Shown here: positions 53,124 through 61,029 of the stretch, in pieces | Position numbering within the stretch: position 1 is the stretch's first letter | Layout: each line of letters opens with the position of its first letter | Assembly (NCBI GenBank): GCA_035454885.1 | Contig: DATIGE010000047.1 | Coordinates: 1-64,000 of the forward strand | Length of the DNA stretch: 64,000 nucleotides | Direction of reading: 5' to 3' | Origin: a bacterium | Lineage (GTDB): Bacteria; UBA10199; JACPAL01; GCA-016699445 | Made by a program: the position numbers and the translations under genes | The notes under the pieces: generated by a model | What the model was told of the DNA's origin: nothing | What the model saw: the letters and a program-made list of their open reading frames with translations, nothing else | Database searches by the model: none

Positions 53124-55847
53124 ATGGGAACTGCTTCTTCAGACTATCGTATTGAGAGATCGTTGGGCCGGGGTGGGATCGGCGAGGCCTTCCTGGCCCT
53201 CGAGACGGCCACCGGGAGGCGGGGCGTCCTCAAGCGCGTCCTCAAGTCCTCGCTCGCCAAGAAGATCGATTCGCTTCGGAAGGAGTTCGAGACCCTGAGC
53301 CGTCTCGCGCATCCCAACATCGCGCGCGTCTTTGCGTCCGGCGAGGACGACGAGGCCGTCTTTTTCTTCGAGGAGTTCGTGGACGGCAGCGACCTCTTCG
53401 CGGCCACGCTGGCCGCGGACTACAACCAGATCCTCTCCTGTCTCGTCCAGGTCCTCCGGGCCCTTCACTACCTTCACGGCCAAGGTCTCCTTCACGGCGA
53501 CCTGAAGCCGGAAAACATCCTCGTCGTGCGCGGCGCGCCGCTCTTTCGCGATGACGCGGTCAAACTGATCGATTTCGGCCTCGCCCGGCATCTGGAGGAC
53601 GTCAGTCCCAAGGACAAGCCGTCCGGCACCATCCATTTTCTGGCGCCGGAGGCGCTGGCCGGCAAGGGCTATGACCACCGCGCGGACCTCTTCGCCCTGG
53701 GCGTTTGTCTCTATAAGATGCTCGCGGGGCGATACCCCTTCGAGGAAGAGCGCGGGAACTTGAGCCGTCTCATCGACGCCCAGCTGAAAAAGACGCCGCC
53801 GGAGCCCAGGACCTTCCGCGCGGACCTCTCGCCGGGCCTGAACGACCTGACGATGAGGCTCATGAAGAAGGATCCTTCGGAGCGCTTTGAAGACGCGCGC
53901 CGCGTCCTGGAGGCCTTGAACGCCGCCGAAGGAGAGTCGTTCGCGCTTCGGACCGTCTCCGAGATCAAGACCTCGTTGCACAACCGCCGATCCTTCTTCC
54001 GGGTCAATCCTCCCGAAGAGACGGCCGGCGATGAGGCCGCGAAGCCGTGGGCGCGCGAGGAGACGGAAACCTTCCTGAAGGACCGATTGATGACGGATCC
54101 CCTGCCGCCGGAGGTCTTGGAGGCGGCCGTTCGGATCGCCGGGTGTGTTCCCCTTCGCGTGATCACCCTCGTGGAGTTCTGGCTCGCGGACGGAACCCTT
54201 CGAGTCGACGGGGACCGCGCCGTCTTCGATGTCGCGCGCCTCTCCTCCGCCCGGAGCTTCGACGACGTCGTGGCGATGAGGCTTTTGAACCTGGAGGCGA
54301 AGAAAAAGGAGATCCTCTCTCTTTGCGCCTTTTCCCGGGTCCCCCTCTCGGCGGAGCTGGTCCGGCGGATCACGGGGGACGCCTCCGGGGACGCCGCCGC
54401 GCTTCTCGATCAGCTGGAGAACGAGGGCTGGCTCGTCCGCGGGCTGGACGACGGCCGGGACGCCTTCCGCGTGGAGGGCGAACGGCGGGACGAGCTTATC
54501 CGCTCGCTCGCCTCGGCCGCGACGCCGGCGGAGCTCCTCGCGCTGGTCCGTGAAACCTATCTGGCCGGAAATCATCTCCGGGCGCGCCTGCATTTGGAGG
54601 AATGGCTCCGGCGTTTCGGGGAAGGCGTCGAAGGCGCGCCCCGCCCGTTGCGCCAGGAACTTTTTGAAACGGCCTCCCTCGTCCTCCTCGAGACCGGCGA
54701 TCTCGACCGGGCGGACGCCTTCGTCCGGCGTCTCCTCGAACTGCCCGATCTGACCGACGTCCAGCGGGGCAAGGCGTTCAATCGCTTGGGATGGATCGCG
54801 CATAGCCGCGGCCGTTACGCCGAGGCGGAGGCGATCTTCCGCCAGGCGGAGGCCCCCTGGGAGAGATCCGGCGACCCCCGGGGCCGGATGTCCGTGCGGA
54901 ATTTTCTCGGAATGACCCGGCAGGCGCTCAAGGACTTCGAAGGGGCGATGGATCTCTACCGCCAGGCGCTGGGTCTCCTGCCGCAGGGCGACGAGTGGCG
55001 GCCGGTCATCCTCATGAACATGGGACTCTGCGCCCAGGAGGCGGGGGCGTTCGACGACGCCCTCGCTGCGATGGAATCGGCCCTTCGGGAATCGGAAACC
55101 GGCGCGAGCCTCCAGACGCGCGCGGCGATCTTGGGCAATCTGTCCCATCTCTATCTCACGCTCGGGCGGCTCGACCGGGCCGGGGCGCTGGGACATGCGT
55201 CCCTCAAACTCGCGATCGAAAACGGGCTGACGGGGCTGGAGGGCCAGAATTACCTCTTTCTCGCGCACGTGGCGGACAAGGAGGGCCATGTCGAGGATTT
55301 CGGCCGATACGTCCAAAAGGCCCGGGGGGCCCTCGGGCGGGCCGGCACGGCGGCGGAGCGGGCGCGGGCGGCCCTCTACGACGCTTATTACCGTTTTACG
55401 GCGGGGGACGACGCCGGATGCGCCGCCGCCGTGGAGGACATGAGAAAAAATCACCCCGGGGATGCCGAGATCCTCGCCCAATGCGACCTCCTGGAGGGCA
55501 AGATGGCCGCAAGGGCGGAGCCGGCCGACGTCAGGCGGGGAGAAGCCGCCCTGGAACGGGCCCGGGGCTATTACACCGCTCGGAACGACGACGCGAATCT
55601 GACGGAGATCCTGAGCGCCCTCGGCTGGCTGCTTCGCGCGGAACGCCCCGGGGACGCGGAGGCCCGCCTCCGGGAGGCGCTCGAGACCTTGGACCGGCTC
55701 GCGGCGCGCATTCCCGAGGCGTGGCGCGGGAGTTTCTTCCGCGACCGCAAGAGGGAAAAAATTCTGGAGACTTTGGAGCGATTGAATCTTAAAACGACCG
55801 ACACTTTCAAGGGAGGGGGCCCCCATGGCGAACGCAGGACTCATTGA
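53124..55847 (+). CDS. Ser/Thr protein kinase with C-terminal TPR-like repeats
   Basis: 907 residues from ATG 53124 (GTG 53115 is possible). Kinase domain about 8-270: Gly loop SLGRGGIGEAFLA, putative Lys37 in GVLKRVLK, catalytic loop HGDLKPEN with Asp126 (HGD instead of the usual HRD), DFG at 150-152, and APE at 174-176. After it comes a winged-helix-like region (AKKKEILSLCAFSRVPLSAE) and about 400 residues of TPR-like repeats (GRYAEAEAIFRQAEAPWERS, LKDFEGAMDLYRQALGLL). No membrane segment. The pattern resembles PknK-type kinases that pair with regulators. Its 3' end overlaps the sigma-54 activator gene by 23 bp. Confidence 0.88.
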   Translation: MGTASSDYRIERSLGRGGIGEAFLALETATGRRGVLKRVLKSSLAKKIDSLRKEFETLSRLAHPNIARVFASGEDDEAVFFFEEFVDGSDLFAATLAADYNQILSCLVQVLRALHYLHGQGLLHGDLKPENILVVRGAPLFRDDAVKLIDFGLARHLEDVSPKDKPSGTIHFLAPEALAGKGYDHRADLFALGVCLYKMLAGRYPFEEERGNLSRLIDAQLKKTPPEPRTFRADLSPGLNDLTMRLMKKDPSERFEDARRVLEALNAAEGESFALRTVSEIKTSLHNRRSFFRVNPPEETAGDEAAKPWAREETETFLKDRLMTDPLPPEVLEAAVRIAGCVPLRVITLVEFWLADGTLRVDGDRAVFDVARLSSARSFDDVVAMRLLNLEAKKKEILSLCAFSRVPLSAELVRRITGDASGDAAALLDQLENEGWLVRGLDDGRDAFRVEGERRDELIRSLASAATPAELLALVRETYLAGNHLRARLHLEEWLRRFGEGVEGAPRPLRQELFETASLVLLETGDLDRADAFVRRLLELPDLTDVQRGKAFNRLGWIAHSRGRYAEAEAIFRQAEAPWERSGDPRGRMSVRNFLGMTRQALKDFEGAMDLYRQALGLLPQGDEWRPVILMNMGLCAQEAGAFDDALAAMESALRESETGASLQTRAAILGNLSHLYLTLGRLDRAGALGHASLKLAIENGLTGLEGQNYLFLAHVADKEGHVEDFGRYVQKARGALGRAGTAAERARAALYDAYYRFTAGDDAGCAAAVEDMRKNHPGDAEILAQCDLLEGKMAARAEPADVRRGEAALERARGYYTARNDDANLTEILSALGWLLRAERPGDAEARLREALETLDRLAARIPEAWRGSFFRDRKREKILETLERLNLKTTDTFKGGGPHGERRTH

Positions 55848-57438
55848 GATCGCGCGCATCAACCGATTGCTCGCGTCCGAACAAAACGTGAACTTTCTGC
55901 TCGAGACGATCCTGGAGATCTCCCTCGACCTCCTCAAGGCGGAGCGGGGTTTCCTGCTCCTCTTGGAGGAGAGCGGCTTCAAGGTCCGCGTCTCGCGAAA
56001 CATGGACCGGCAGAGCCTGGAGGAGGGGACGGACGAGGGCCGGTTCAGCACGACGGTCGCCCGCGAGGCCGCCGTGACTGCCAAGTCGGTCCTCGTGACC
56101 AACGCCCAGGAGGACGACCGGTTCCAGGACGCGGACAGCGTGATCGAACTGGACATCCGCGCCGTGATGGCCGTGCCGATGCGGATGGGCGCGGACGTGA
56201 TGGGCGTCATCTATGTGGACAACCGCCTGAGCGAGGGGGAATTCGACGCAAGCCATCAAACCCTTCTCGAGGGCTTCGCCGACCAGGCCGCCCTGGCCCT
56301 CCGGAACGCGCGCCAGATGGAGGAAATCCGCCGGCGCGGACGGGATCTGGAGGTCTCCCAAAAGCAAATCCAAGAACTGAACGACCTGCTCAAACAACGC
56401 CTCGACGTGACGGAGCAGGAATACGCCGCCGTCCGGGAGCGATACCGGCTGCAGCAGGAGGAGATGCATCTCCGGTACGCCTACGACCAAATCGTCGGAA
56501 AGAGCCCACGGCTCCGCGACGTCCTCAAGGTTCTGGACCGTGTCACGGACTCGGACGTGACCGTGTTGATCCAAGGCGAGAGCGGCACCGGAAAGGAACT
56601 GATCGCCCGAGCCCTGCATTACAACGGCCCGCGAAAGGCGGCCCCGTTCGTGGCGGAAAACTGCGCGGCCTTCTCCGAGCAGCTGCTCGAGAGCGAGCTG
56701 TTCGGGCACAAGAGGGGGAGCTTCACGGGGGCGACGGCCGACAAGAAGGGGCTCTTCGAGGTCGCGGAAGGGGGGACGGTCTTTTTGGACGAAATCGGCG
56801 AACTCTCGTCCTCCATGCAGTCCAAGCTGCTGCGAGTGCTTCAAGAGCGCCAGATCCGTCCCATCGGCGGCAACGAGTACCGAAAAATCAATGTCCGCGT
56901 CATCGCCGCCACCAACCGGGATCTCAAGGCGATGGTCAAGGAAGGCAAATTCCGGGAAGACCTCTACTACCGCGTCAACGTCGTGAAGGTCGTCCCGCCG
57001 CCTCTCCGGGACCGCAAGGAAGACATCCCCCTGCTCATCGATCACTTTCTCAAAAAGGTCGAGGAGGAGACGGGGGCGAAGATCAAGGTTCACCCCAAGG
57101 CGATGGGACTTCTCCTCCGTTACGACTGGCCGGGAAACATCCGGGAGCTCTCGAACGAACTTCAGCGTTGCGCCGCGATGGGCCTCAAGATCATCGACGC
57201 CGAGTCGCTCTCGGACAAGCTCCGGGAGGAGTTCACCCTCGGCCCCAGGGCGACGTCGCTCGACCAACAGGTGACGAGCCTGGAGAAGAACGTGATCGTG
57301 GAAACCTTGAAGAAACACCATTACTCGCGCCTCAAGACCGCAAAGGCCCTGGGCGTGTCGCGCATCACGCTCTACAAGAAGATGAAGAGCTACGGGATTC
57401 TGGCGAAGAAGTCGGATTATTCGCGGGTGAGCGCCTAG
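55825..57438 (+). CDS. GAF-AAA+-Fis sigma-54-dependent transcriptional activator
   Basis: 537 residues. GAF domain at about 15-165, coiled linker about 165-215, and an AAA+ domain: Walker A GESGTGKE (251-258), the sigma-54 contact loop GSFTGA (299-304, a GAFTGA variant seen in active members), Walker B GGTVFLDEIGE, and YDWPGNIRELSNEL. The C-terminal Fis-type helix-turn-helix is RLKTAKALGVSRITLYKKMK. No receiver domain, so control is through the GAF ligand or the upstream kinase. GGGAGGGGG precedes the ATG. The sigma-54 promoter at 48252 is a nearby candidate target. Confidence 0.93.
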   Translation: MANAGLIEIARINRLLASEQNVNFLLETILEISLDLLKAERGFLLLLEESGFKVRVSRNMDRQSLEEGTDEGRFSTTVAREAAVTAKSVLVTNAQEDDRFQDADSVIELDIRAVMAVPMRMGADVMGVIYVDNRLSEGEFDASHQTLLEGFADQAALALRNARQMEEIRRRGRDLEVSQKQIQELNDLLKQRLDVTEQEYAAVRERYRLQQEEMHLRYAYDQIVGKSPRLRDVLKVLDRVTDSDVTVLIQGESGTGKELIARALHYNGPRKAAPFVAENCAAFSEQLLESELFGHKRGSFTGATADKKGLFEVAEGGTVFLDEIGELSSSMQSKLLRVLQERQIRPIGGNEYRKINVRVIAATNRDLKAMVKEGKFREDLYYRVNVVKVVPPPLRDRKEDIPLLIDHFLKKVEEETGAKIKVHPKAMGLLLRYDWPGNIRELSNELQRCAAMGLKIIDAESLSDKLREEFTLGPRATSLDQQVTSLEKNVIVETLKKHHYSRLKTAKALGVSRITLYKKMKSYGILAKKSDYSRVSA

Positions 57439-57444
57439 GCATTT

Positions 57445-57463
57445 GTCTCAGCACTGCTGGGAC
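57445..57463. terminator. Hairpin between convergent genes
   Basis: GTCTCAG-CACTG-CTGGGAC gives a 7-bp stem with one G-T pair between the activator gene and the convergent aminotransferase. No T-run on either side, so efficient intrinsic termination is uncertain. Confidence 0.35.
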
Positions 57464-57465
57464 GG

Positions 57466-58890
57466 TCAATCCAGAAGAGGCTCTAGAGAAATTTCCTTCG
57501 GCTCGACGCCCTTTCGTGACGCCAGCGCGTTCTTGGCGAGCATCATGCCGGTCTCCCACGCCCCGCCCGGGAATTTGTGGCATTCGGCGACGACCTCGGC
57601 CAAGGATTTGGCGAAATAGTCCACGTCCGCTTCGGTCATGACGAGGGGGGGCAGGAGCTTGACCAGGTCGATGTCGTGGCCGGCCACCTGCGTGAGGATC
57701 CGGTGCTTGGCCATGAGCGGGACGACGATCATCTGGCCGAAAAGGCCCTTGTTCGCGGCGTGGATCATCGCCCAGGCGGCCTTGAGCTTGAGGGACTTGG
57801 GGGACTTGAACTCGATCCCCACCATCATTCCCTTGCCGCGGACCTCCTTGAACATCTCGAACCCGCCGCAGGTCTCGCGGACCTTCTCCAAAAAGAGATT
57901 CCCGAGGCGCTCCGCGCGCTCGAGGAGCCTTTCCTCCTCGATCAGGTGAAGGGTCGCGAGACCTGCGCCCATCGCCAGCGTGTTTTTCCCGAACGTGTTC
58001 GAATGAACCACGCAGCGGTCCATCCGGGAAAAAACCTTCTTGTAGACGTCCCGTTTCATGAGGATCGCCCCCGCAGGGACGAAGCCGCCGGAGAGGGCCT
58101 TGGCGACCGTCACCAAATCCGGTTCGATGCCCCAGTGCTCGTAGGCGAACCAGCGGCCCGTTCGTCCGAGGCCGGACTGGACCTCGTCCGCGATCAGGAG
58201 CGTGCCGTACTTGCGGCATAGTTCTTGGGCCTGGGGAAGAAACGAATCCTCCGCCACGTAGACGCCCTTGCCCTGGACCGGCTCGAAAATGAAGGCCGCG
58301 ACGTCCCTCTTCCTGAGCTCGCGCTCGAGAGCGCCGAGATCGTTGCAGGGTATCATCGCACCGGGCAGCAAGTCTCCGAAGCCGGACCGGAACTCGTCGT
58401 TCCCGTTGGCCGAGAGGGACCCCAGCGTCAGTCCGTGAAAGGCGTGGTCGAGGTAGAGGATTCGCCCGCGGCCCGTCGCTCCGCGCGCCATTTTGATCGC
58501 GCCTTCGACCGCCTCGGTGCCGGAGTTCGTGAAAAAGACGGTGTCGTGCAGCCCCGGCACCAAGCTCAGGAGTTTTTCGGCCAGGAGTCCGGCGACGAGG
58601 GCGCAGTCCATCTGGACCATGCTGGTGAGGTCCATGTCGAGAAGGTCTTTGATCGTCTGCTTGATCCGGGGGTGATTGCGCCCGATCGAGAATACGCCGT
58701 AGCCGGAGAGGAGGTCCAGGTAGCGGGTTCCTTCGTCGTCGTAGAGGTATTGGCCCTCGGCGCGCCGGTAGACCTTGTCGAAGCCGATCGTGCGCAAGAC
58801 CTTCACGAACTGCGGGTTGACATGCCGTTCGTGCAGCAAGTAGTTCTCACCCCAGCGCTCTTCGAGTGTCTTCTTGATGTCGAAAGGCAT
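57466..58890 (-). CDS. Class III PLP-dependent aminotransferase
   Basis: 474 residues from ATG 58890 (ATG 58911 is possible). Fold-type I class III signature: FFTNSGTEAVEGAIKMAR, DHAFHGLTLGSLS, LLIADEVQSGLGRTG and the PLP lysine in TVAKALSGGF (Lys264). The family includes ornithine, 4-aminobutyrate and acetylornithine aminotransferases as well as lipid-like substrates; the YDDEGTRYLDLLSGYGVFSI region and FGQMIVVPLMAKHRILTQVA do not settle which. Divergent from a secreted unknown protein with only 19 bp between starts. Confidence 0.85.
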   Translation of the reverse strand: MPFDIKKTLEERWGENYLLHERHVNPQFVKVLRTIGFDKVYRRAEGQYLYDDEGTRYLDLLSGYGVFSIGRNHPRIKQTIKDLLDMDLTSMVQMDCALVAGLLAEKLLSLVPGLHDTVFFTNSGTEAVEGAIKMARGATGRGRILYLDHAFHGLTLGSLSANGNDEFRSGFGDLLPGAMIPCNDLGALERELRKRDVAAFIFEPVQGKGVYVAEDSFLPQAQELCRKYGTLLIADEVQSGLGRTGRWFAYEHWGIEPDLVTVAKALSGGFVPAGAILMKRDVYKKVFSRMDRCVVHSNTFGKNTLAMGAGLATLHLIEEERLLERAERLGNLFLEKVRETCGGFEMFKEVRGKGMMVGIEFKSPKSLKLKAAWAMIHAANKGLFGQMIVVPLMAKHRILTQVAGHDIDLVKLLPPLVMTEADVDYFAKSLAEVVAECHKFPGGAWETGMMLAKNALASRKGVEPKEISLEPLLD

Positions 58891-58909
58891 GACGTCGATG
58901 GCTACCAAC

Positions 58910-59764
58910 ATGAAATACAAAAGGAAAGCTGCTTTTTTGCTCCTTTTGATGGTGTCGTTCACGAGTGATTCGTTCGCATCGGCGCCGGAGGAGGACCCTG
59001 TTCTGAAGTGCCCCGAGGCCGATGCGCCTCCGCCGCCGATCTTGGATGCCGACCTGCCGAAGGTGGTCTCCCTCCTGGAATCGCTCAAGGACACGCAAGG
59101 CCGGACGGTCTGGAAGACGACCCCCGAGCTTTTGGCGGATTTGAAGGACGTCTTCACGTCAACGCCCCGCAAGACGAAGCTCGAGCAGTTCTTCCAGCTC
59201 CTGTTTCTGATTCAGAAACAGGCGGGGGACCGGACGCTTCCGCTGACCGTGGAGCCACCGGTGATCACCGATCTCCTGCTTGCCGCCAAGGTTTTTACGG
59301 ACCCGGCGTTTCCCAGGCGGATCACGAGCGTGGAACTCAAGCGGAGCGGGTCGAGCGGGGCGCCTCTTTATAAGGTGCAGTTCTCGGACCAGGAGGTTCG
59401 TTTTCCCATCAATCAAGGCAAGGGATTCCAGACTTGGGACCAGGGCATGTGCCAGATCGCCAAGGAGCTCGTGTTTTATCCCGGCTTCTCCTTCCGCATC
59501 CGCACCGCCCGGAACTCCAAGAACCTCATCGTGGAGCAGTTCGACAAGGTCGAGATCTTCGGCCAGTTCGGAACGCGCAAGATCTTTTCGATCGACTTAA
59601 GCTACGTCGATCTGGAGAAGGTGGAATTCATCGCCGGCACCGACCAGGGCAAGGTGAAGGCCCGCGTCGCCCGGCGGGAGTTCGAAGTGAACAAGCATTC
59701 CAAGCTCTTCAAGTTCATCGGGACGATGATCCCGAATACCTCCAAGCAGCGCATTGACTGGTAG
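58910..59764 (+). CDS. Secreted hypothetical protein, 284 aa
   Basis: Starts MKYKRKAAFLLLLMVSFTSD with a signal peptide ending near SFASA. The mature protein is rich in Lys and hydrophobic residues, with PPPPILDADLPKVVSLLESL at its start and SKLFKFIGTMIPNTSKQRID at its end. No lipobox or known domain. ATG 58910 is preferred over codons up to 58874, which overlap the divergent aminotransferase. Confidence 0.65.
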   Translation: MKYKRKAAFLLLLMVSFTSDSFASAPEEDPVLKCPEADAPPPPILDADLPKVVSLLESLKDTQGRTVWKTTPELLADLKDVFTSTPRKTKLEQFFQLLFLIQKQAGDRTLPLTVEPPVITDLLLAAKVFTDPAFPRRITSVELKRSGSSGAPLYKVQFSDQEVRFPINQGKGFQTWDQGMCQIAKELVFYPGFSFRIRTARNSKNLIVEQFDKVEIFGQFGTRKIFSIDLSYVDLEKVEFIAGTDQGKVKARVARREFEVNKHSKLFKFIGTMIPNTSKQRIDW

Positions 59765-59805
59765 TTCCGAGAAGCTCATACTTCCTCCAAAATCAAACCA
59801 GACAA

Positions 59806-59822
59806 TGCCGCTTCCCGCGGCA
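59806..59822. repeat. Short hairpin related to the REP-like repeat
   Basis: TGCCGC-TTCCC-GCGGCA is a perfect 6-bp hairpin with the same TTCCC loop and CCGC/GCGG inner stem as the repeat copy at 50203-50221; the outer stem bases differ but still pair. It follows the stop of the preceding gene by about 40 bases. Confidence 0.45.
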
Positions 59823-59824
59823 CG

Positions 59825-59857
59825 TTGCGTCCGCCAATAAATCGTTGGCAGACGCAA
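59825..59857 (+). promoter_or_regulatory. Long imperfect hairpin in leader of ACT-domain gene
   Basis: TTGCGTC-C-GCCAA pairs with TTGGC-A-GACGCAA, 12 of 13 bases, with a 7-base loop. It lies 20 bases before the ATG at 59878, next to the GAGGAGG ribosome site. It might be a regulator's operator, an attenuator or a terminator of the gene before; there is no T-run. Confidence 0.5.
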
Positions 59858-59877
59858 TGGAAAACAGAGGAGGGTTT

Positions 59878-60261
59878 ATGGGACAGATCGCCAAGCACGT
59901 GTGGGTCAAGGCGGAGAACAAGCCCGGGACGCTCGCCAAGGTGACGGCGCCTCTCAAGGAGGCCGGCGTCAGCATCACCGCCTGCTGCGCCTGGGGCGAG
60001 GGGAATCAGGCCAACGTCACTCTCCTCACCGAAAACAACGCCAAGGCCATCGAGGCCTTGAAAAAATCGGGTTTTTCCCCAACCGAGCAGGAGGTCGTGA
60101 CGACCGTCCTGCCTCATCGGGTCGGGAGCCTGGCCGAGGCGGCCCAGAAATTGGGACAGGCCAACATTGACATCCAGTTTTGCTACGGCACCACCTCCGG
60201 AGGCAACGCGCTCGCCGTCTTCGTGACGAATGACAACAAGAAGGCCGCGGGATTGATCTAA
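59878..60261 (+). CDS. Tandem ACT-domain protein
   Basis: 127 residues from ATG 59878 with GAGGAGG close upstream. Two ACT-like repeats: KHVWVKAENKPGTLAKVTAP followed by AGVSITACCAWGEG, and VVTTVLPHRVGSLAEAAQKL followed by ANIDIQFCYGTTSGG. ACT domains bind amino acids or similar small ligands; no enzyme domain is attached, so this is a stand-alone sensor or regulatory subunit. It is 66 bp before the ferredoxin-like gene. Confidence 0.85.
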   Translation: MGQIAKHVWVKAENKPGTLAKVTAPLKEAGVSITACCAWGEGNQANVTLLTENNAKAIEALKKSGFSPTEQEVVTTVLPHRVGSLAEAAQKLGQANIDIQFCYGTTSGGNALAVFVTNDNKKAAGLI

Positions 60262-60327
60262 GCCAAGTGCCCGGCTTGACAAGCAGTTCCGTCCTTGGAA
60301 TACCTGACGGACCTTAAGGAGAGCCCT

Positions 60328-61029
60328 ATGGCCGAAGCGGCCCCCTCGATGGAAGAATACGCGGTCAGCGAGGCGTGCATCGCCTGCGACGCCTGCTGCA
60401 ACGACTTTCCCGACATCTTCGTGATGAACGCGGATCACACCCGCGCGATCGCCAAGAATCCCTCACCCAAGGGCAAGTTCGACCCTTGGGACATCATCTA
60501 TGACTGCCCCGTCGACGCCATTTCACTCATCAAGGGCGAGCTGCCGCCTCCGCCGGAGGGGAAGAAAAAGAAGACGGAAGCCGCCGTCGCCGATGCGGGA
60601 CCCGTGGAAGACAACCGGCCTTGGGAGATTCGATGGAGCGAGGCCCAGCAGCTCCGGGGCGAGGAGTCCTACTGGGAACGCATGAAGCGCTACGGCATGG
60701 CGACGACGATGGAGGAGACGGGCAAGCAGATGCTTCTGCGCGTGGCCTTGCCCGAGCGCGTTCCGGATCACGCCCTCAAATACAAGTGGAACCTCCCGGA
60801 CAAGATGCCGGACTACAAGTTTGACATCCAGCTCGCCCGGGACGGAAGGGCCCTCAAGCTCAAGGGCTGGCTCGACGACCAACGCGTGCGCAAGCTCTGC
60901 GGCGTCGCCAATTCCTTCCCCGACCGGTTCTTGAGGGAACTCGAGTTGCCCGCGAAGGCCAAGGAGCTCAAGTTCAACTACAATCCCCAGGACAAGGTCC
61001 TGGACGTCGTGATCGACAAGGCCGTTTGA
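60328..61029 (+). CDS. Ferredoxin with Hsp20/alpha-crystallin-like C-terminus
   Basis: 233 residues from ATG 60328, AAGGAG upstream. The N-terminus is a single 4Fe-4S ferredoxin: Cys17, Cys20, Cys23 and Cys60 (in DCPVDAI). A Lys/Pro/Ala-rich linker follows (PPPPEGKKKKTEAAVADAG), and residues about 130-233 have the strand layout of an alpha-crystallin or CS domain: MLLRVALPERVPDHA, LARDGRALKLKGWL, FPDRFLRELELPAKAKELKF and NPQDKVLDVVI. The second assignment is by eye. It overlaps tatD at its stop codon. Confidence 0.75.
   Translation: MAEAAPSMEEYAVSEACIACDACCNDFPDIFVMNADHTRAIAKNPSPKGKFDPWDIIYDCPVDAISLIKGELPPPPEGKKKKTEAAVADAGPVEDNRPWEIRWSEAQQLRGEESYWERMKRYGMATTMEETGKQMLLRVALPERVPDHALKYKWNLPDKMPDYKFDIQLARDGRALKLKGWLDDQRVRKLCGVANSFPDRFLRELELPAKAKELKFNYNPQDKVLDVVIDKAV

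Noticed and set aside
53139-56210. 1023-codon minus-strand open frame
   Set aside because: Lies opposite the kinase and activator genes, both of which have clear domain motifs; the antisense product has no recognisable feature.
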